Shown: piece by piece, positions 12,453 through 15,934 of the stretch | Position numbering within the stretch: position 1 is the first letter of the stretch | How the letters are laid out: the number at the start of each line of letters is the position of its first letter | DNA from: an uncultured Clostridia bacterium | GTDB lineage: Bacteria > Bacillota > Clostridia > Peptostreptococcales > Anaerovoracaceae | DNA: 15,934 nt | Assembly: GCA_934278965.1 (NCBI GenBank) | Contig: CAKQWL010000212.1 | Span: forward strand, 1-15,934 | Direction: 5' to 3' | The notes under the pieces: generated by a model | Told to the model about the DNA's origin: nothing | The model's database searches: none | The model's input: only the letters and a program-made list of their open reading frames with translations | Made by a program: the position numbers and the translations under genes

Positions 12453-13724
12453 ATGCAACAGCAAAGCACTTTCAGAAAGTACATGAGCCTCATTTCTCTC
12501 GGTTACATGGGAGGAACTATCTATGTTCTTATGTACATTCGCTATGTATTCTATGATCAGATGATCCAGGTTATGCAAATCAGTAATACACAGCTCGGAA
12601 TGCTGAACACCGTATGCTCGATCATATCATTTATTGTGTCCATTCCGGGAGCGTATTTTGCGGACAAGCTCGACGCGAAGCGTGTTATCGTATTCTCCGT
12701 CGGCGGTATCACAGTAGTAACTTTCATTTATGCGATGTTCGTTCACTCGTATACCGTAGCGCTGATGATCTGGGCGGCTCAGGCACTCGTAATGGCATGC
12801 TACTGGCCGTGTCTGATTAAGTACATCAACAGTCTCGGCGGTGAAGACGAAGCAGGAAGCTCGTTCGGTATCTACTACATGATCAACGGACTTTCCGGAG
12901 CATTCGGAAATGCTGCGCCGCTTTGGATCAGCACACATTTCGGCGGTTTCCGTTCCGCAGTTATCGGCGTGGGTGTAATCACACTCATCGCAACGATTCT
13001 GGTATGGCTCTTCCTCGATAACGAGAAGCAGATGGCGGCAAGAGGTGTATACCTCAAGGGAGATGAGCCGATTCAGCTCAAGCATGTAAAGTATGTACTG
13101 AAGTGGCCTGGAACTTACATCATTTTCTTTGCTTACTTCACAACCTATACGATTTATGCGAATGTATCCTACTTCAATCCATATCTGATCGATGTAATCG
13201 GCATTAATCCGGATGCATCTTCTGTATATTCGGTAATTCGTTCTTACGGAGCGATGCTGATTGCGCCGGTTGGCGGAATCATGGCGGATAAGGTATTCAA
13301 GTCGACATCGAAGTGGTACATCGTAGCGTTTGCGATTTCCGCAGTGATGTTTGCGGTTCCGTTCCTCTTCGGACCGGATTCCAACGCGACACTGGTTTGC
13401 ATCTACTCCGTTCTGCCGTCGCTGGTAATCTTCGCACTCTACTCGGTAACATATTCGATTCTGAGAGAGCTGCACATTCCGGCAATGGTAGCGGGAACGG
13501 CAATCGGACTCGGTTCACTTTCCGGAACCATTGTGGACGGTCTGTGGCCGACTCTGTTCGGAAGCCTGATCGACAAGTTCGGAAATGCGGGCTACAACTA
13601 CATCTTCATGATCCTGATTGCGGACTGCATACTGGGTATCCTGAATGCATTGTGGGCAAGAAGCCACGACAAGAAGTGCCTGTCCGGTGAAAGAACACTG
13701 GACCTCAGCGGCCTTGAAAAATAA
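12453..13724 (+). CDS. MFS transporter 1
   Basis: A 423-residue major facilitator with about twelve membrane helices, a secondary carrier of the inner membrane. The loop 2-3 signature is GAYFADKLDAKRV (66-78), with a matching second-half copy GGIMADKVFKSTSKW after helix 8. The first helix carries YIRYVFYDQMI (28-38), shared by all three MFS proteins here, a likely substrate or proton site because it puts Arg and Asp in or next to the membrane. The protein looks distantly like sugar-phosphate/organic-anion carriers, but the substrate is unknown; a carboxylate is plausible from context. AGGAGG six bases before the ATG at 12453 decides the start. Arg codons are AGA/CGT/CGC with no CGG, unlike the next two paralogues, suggesting stronger expression. 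Confidence 0.9.
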   Translation: MQQQSTFRKYMSLISLGYMGGTIYVLMYIRYVFYDQMIQVMQISNTQLGMLNTVCSIISFIVSIPGAYFADKLDAKRVIVFSVGGITVVTFIYAMFVHSYTVALMIWAAQALVMACYWPCLIKYINSLGGEDEAGSSFGIYYMINGLSGAFGNAAPLWISTHFGGFRSAVIGVGVITLIATILVWLFLDNEKQMAARGVYLKGDEPIQLKHVKYVLKWPGTYIIFFAYFTTYTIYANVSYFNPYLIDVIGINPDASSVYSVIRSYGAMLIAPVGGIMADKVFKSTSKWYIVAFAISAVMFAVPFLFGPDSNATLVCIYSVLPSLVIFALYSVTYSILRELHIPAMVAGTAIGLGSLSGTIVDGLWPTLFGSLIDKFGNAGYNYIFMILIADCILGILNALWARSHDKKCLSGERTLDLSGLEK

Positions 13725-13735
13725 ATAAAAAAAGA

Positions 13736-13776
13736 AAGAAAATCCTTCCCGAAGGCTTAGGCGGGAGGGATTTTTT
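13736..13776 (+). terminator. Terminator of MFS gene 1
   Basis: AATCCTTCCCG (13741-13751) pairs with CGGGAGGGATT (13762-13772), one T-G pair, 10-nt loop, with A-rich bases before and T's after. Confidence 0.88.
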
Positions 13777-13877
13777 ATGCCGCTCTCCGCCGCTTTCTGC
13801 TGCTTATGTCGCCTGATACCGCTTTCGGTCATGCAGCGAATAGTTGGAAAAAAATGGGCAAAATAAAAAAATAGATA

Positions 13878-13906
13878 TTGCGCAAGTGAGGGTCCGATGT
13901 TAGAAT
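13878..13906 (+). promoter_or_regulatory. Candidate promoter of MFS genes 2 and 3
   Basis: TTGCGC (13878-13883), a 17-nt spacer and TAGAAT (13901-13906). A TATAAT at 13994-13999 lacks a usable -35 box and is second choice. Confidence 0.6.
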
Positions 13907-14052
13907 CATTATTGCGAGTTTATTTAACAATTCAAAATTCATAACTTTATATCGGGTACGGAATGTATCTGGCATAGGGTTGATGCAGGAGTGTATAATA
14001 AAAACTTGCTGTGACAACACACGAAATAATTATTGCAAAAGGAGAAGGAGTT
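13907..14052 (+). other. Long 5' leader of MFS gene 2
   Basis: About 140 nt from the predicted start to the ATG, close to the leader length of MFS gene 1, but the two leaders share no obvious sequence. It is AT-rich with no clear strong hairpin. AAGGAG at 14039-14044 is the ribosome binding site. The 328-base gap after MFS gene 1 holds only its terminator, this promoter and this leader. Confidence 0.35.
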
Positions 14053-15327
14053 ATGAGCAAAAAAATGCGGTATTATCTGTCGATTTTTTCCCTTTCTGTC
14101 GGCGGATCCAGCATCTGGCTTCTGGTTTATGTTCGGTATGTTTTTTATGACCAGATGATCGCAACGATGGGAATTACAAATACGCAGCTGGGCCTTTTGA
14201 CGACGTTCAGTTCTGTTGTCGGCCTTTGTCTGCTGCCGATAAAGGGATATGTATCAGACCGGTGCGATTCAAAAAGGGTAATCATTGTATCGATTGCGAG
14301 CACCTCGGCACTGGCGTTTTTCTTTGGCTGTTTTACGACTTACACCGTGGCGGTGATTGTATGGAGCTTGATGGGCGTGACGACCGGACTTGGTTACTGG
14401 CAGTCGTTGATTAAGTTCTTGAACGGGCTCGGTGAGCCGGAAGAAGCCGGCAGATCGTTTTCACTGTATTACGGAATTTACGGCGTGGTGGCGGCGCTTG
14501 TCAATGTCGTAGAGGTTTGGGCCGGCGGAAAGTTTGGCTTCCACGGTGCGGTTTTTGTCATTTCGGGAATCAACGCGCTGGCGGCAGTAATGGATATTTT
14601 CCTTCTGGATGGAGACCGGGATAAGATTAAGCGCGGAGAAATGCCGGCACCGGTCGTGACGGAGGAGAGCAAAGTAAGAATTTCGGACATTCGCTATGTT
14701 GTGAAGTGGCCGGGGACCTACATTCTTGGCTTTACAGGATTTTTTACCTATATGCTTTACGCGAATGTATCTTATTTTAACCCATATCTGGTCAATGTAA
14801 TGGGAATTCCCGCGGAGGTTTCCAGCACCCTTTCGGTGATCCGGACCTACTTCCTGATGCTGGTATGCCCGATCGGGGGCATTATTGCCGATAAGATTTT
14901 CAAATCCACGGCAAAGGCCTTTATTTTGATGTTTTCCCTTTCGGCGGTACTGTTTGCGGTCGTGTTCCTCTTCAAGCCGGGCATGAATATGTGGGTGGCG
15001 GCCGTTTATTCGCTGGTGCCGTCGCTTGTGGTGATGCCGCTTTATTCCATTTCCAATTCAGTCATTCGGGAAATGCATATTCCGCCGATGATTCTCGGCA
15101 CGGTAATCGCGATTTCCGGAATTACGGGAACCCTGGTGGATATGGTGCCTCCGGCGCTTTACGGGCACTGGCTGGATAAGTACGGCAATGCCGGATATAA
15201 TATGATTTTCCTTTCATTGATTGTGGTTTGCTTTGGCGGTGTTCTGACCAGTCTGCTGGCCATCCGTCACGATCAGAAATGCAAAGCAGGAAAGCGGAAA
15301 ATGTATATTGGCGAGGGCCGTGGGTAG
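14053..15327 (+). CDS. MFS transporter 2
   Basis: A 424-residue major facilitator, paralogous to its two neighbours. The first helix region has GGSSIWLLVYVRYVFYDQMI (17-36), and the loop 2-3 signature is GYVSDRCDSKRV (65-76), with GGIIADKIFKSTAK in the second half. Over the 189 residues available it is about two-thirds identical to MFS transporter 3 by hand count, and less like MFS transporter 1. The ATG at 14053 is chosen because AAGGAG lies eight bases upstream and the alignment with MFS 3 starts there (MSKKMRYYLS versus MNKKMRYYLS); an in-frame ATG at 14011 is rejected. It uses many CGG Arg codons. Only 38 bases separate it from the next gene, so the two form an operon. Confidence 0.9.
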   Translation: MSKKMRYYLSIFSLSVGGSSIWLLVYVRYVFYDQMIATMGITNTQLGLLTTFSSVVGLCLLPIKGYVSDRCDSKRVIIVSIASTSALAFFFGCFTTYTVAVIVWSLMGVTTGLGYWQSLIKFLNGLGEPEEAGRSFSLYYGIYGVVAALVNVVEVWAGGKFGFHGAVFVISGINALAAVMDIFLLDGDRDKIKRGEMPAPVVTEESKVRISDIRYVVKWPGTYILGFTGFFTYMLYANVSYFNPYLVNVMGIPAEVSSTLSVIRTYFLMLVCPIGGIIADKIFKSTAKAFILMFSLSAVLFAVVFLFKPGMNMWVAAVYSLVPSLVVMPLYSISNSVIREMHIPPMILGTVIAISGITGTLVDMVPPALYGHWLDKYGNAGYNMIFLSLIVVCFGGVLTSLLAIRHDQKCKAGKRKMYIGEGRG

Positions 15328-15365
15328 ACCGGCGAGAAGTTCGAAATTAGAAGGGAGAATTCCAA

Positions 15366-15934
15366 ATGAACAAAAAAATGCGGTACTATCTGTCGCTGCT
15401 GGCACTCGGCATCGGCGGATCCAGCATCTGGCTTCTGATGTATGTGCGGTATGTCTTTTATGACCAGATGATTGCAACCCTTGGTGTCAGCAACGCGCAG
15501 CTCGGATTTTTGAATACGATTACTTCGGTATTGGGTCTTGTCATGACGCTTCCGAACGGAATCATGGCGGACCGCTTTGATTCCAAGCGGCTGATTATCT
15601 TCGCGCTGTTTGCGATGTCCGCGTGCGGATTCCTTTTCGCGTTTGTGACAACCTATACGATGGCCATTGTCGTATGGGCATTGATGGGAATCTTTGTCGG
15701 TCTCGGATATTGGCCGTCGCTGATTAAGTTTATCAACAGTCTCGCAGGCCCGGAGGATTCCGGAAAGTCGTTTTCGATTTACTACGGTATTTACGGAGTC
15801 TTTGCGGCACTGGTCAATGTGGTTGAAGTTTGGGCCGGCGGAAAGTTCGGATTCCACGGAGCGCTCTTCGTAATTGCGGGAATCAACGCGCTGGCAGCAG
15901 TCCTGGATATCTTCGTACTGGACGGGGACAAGGA
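15366..15934 (+). CDS. MFS transporter 3 (3' truncated by window end)
   Basis: The frame from ATG at 15366 stays open to the window edge, giving 189 complete residues of a third major facilitator. AAGGGAG at 15351-15357 precedes it by eight bases. It begins MNKKMRYYLSLLALGIGG, carries YVRYVFYDQMI (26-36), the loop signature GIMADRFDSKRL (65-76), and the segments SFSIYYGIYGV and VEVWAGGKFGFHGA, which are identical or nearly so in MFS 2. It should continue for about 235 more residues. Together with the previous gene it is likely one transcript. The substrate is unknown. Confidence 0.9.
   Translation, partial: MNKKMRYYLSLLALGIGGSSIWLLMYVRYVFYDQMIATLGVSNAQLGFLNTITSVLGLVMTLPNGIMADRFDSKRLIIFALFAMSACGFLFAFVTTYTMAIVVWALMGIFVGLGYWPSLIKFINSLAGPEDSGKSFSIYYGIYGVFAALVNVVEVWAGGKFGFHGALFVIAGINALAAVLDIFVLDGDK

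Noticed and set aside
12627..13475. 282-codon minus-strand frame opposite MFS 1
   Set aside because: Low-hydrophobicity, Arg/Tyr/Asn-rich antisense shadow without a start signal.

Overview
This window comes from the chromosome of an endospore-forming, probably anaerobic Firmicute (Clostridia-like). The clearest marker is spoIIID, a regulator found only in spore formers, placed beside an mreB-type cell-shape gene. Strong AGGAGG-type ribosome binding sites, canonical sigma-A promoters with 17-nt spacers, U-tailed terminators and a moderate GC content fit the same group. I cannot name a genus. There is no phage, insertion sequence, CRISPR array, tRNA or rRNA.

Layout. (1) 1-995: the tail of an unidentified rightward gene, a hairpin terminator, then leftward genes for a GNAT acetyltransferase and SpoIIID. 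(2) 1118-3473: a sigma-A promoter, mreB with its terminator, and a THUMP-domain RNA methyltransferase (RlmL/YpsC type). (3) 3500-7051: a tandem duplication of one complete transcription unit (promoter, promoter-proximal palindrome, NhaC-family antiporter gene, terminator). The two 494-residue proteins differ at about 33 positions by hand count. The second promoter has been rebuilt and the second terminator has decayed. (4) 7080-12127: an aldehyde dehydrogenase, a GntR/FCD regulator, a class I/II aminotransferase and a two-subunit family I CoA-transferase. (5) 12264-15934: three consecutive, related MFS transporter genes, the last cut by the window end.

How the parts may work together (inference). 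From 3.5 kb onward the genes look like an organic-acid or amino-acid fermentation island. The aminotransferase would remove amino groups, the CoA-transferase would activate or exchange the carboxylate, and the aldehyde dehydrogenase would oxidise an aldehyde. The GntR/FCD protein would sense an acid, and the MFS and NhaC carriers would move substrates, products and Na+/H+. No dehydrogenase, thiolase or decarboxylase completing a known pathway is present, so the substrate is unknown. Most units have their own promoter, and several carry dyads or phased repeats next to it.

Most unusual points: the duplicated nhaC units with diverged control regions; a CoA-transferase beta subunit with an altered active-site motif (AEDG instead of the usual SENG) and about 25 extra residues behind it; the three-gene MFS array; and shared control-site architecture. 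All are from reading the sequence by eye; no searches were run.
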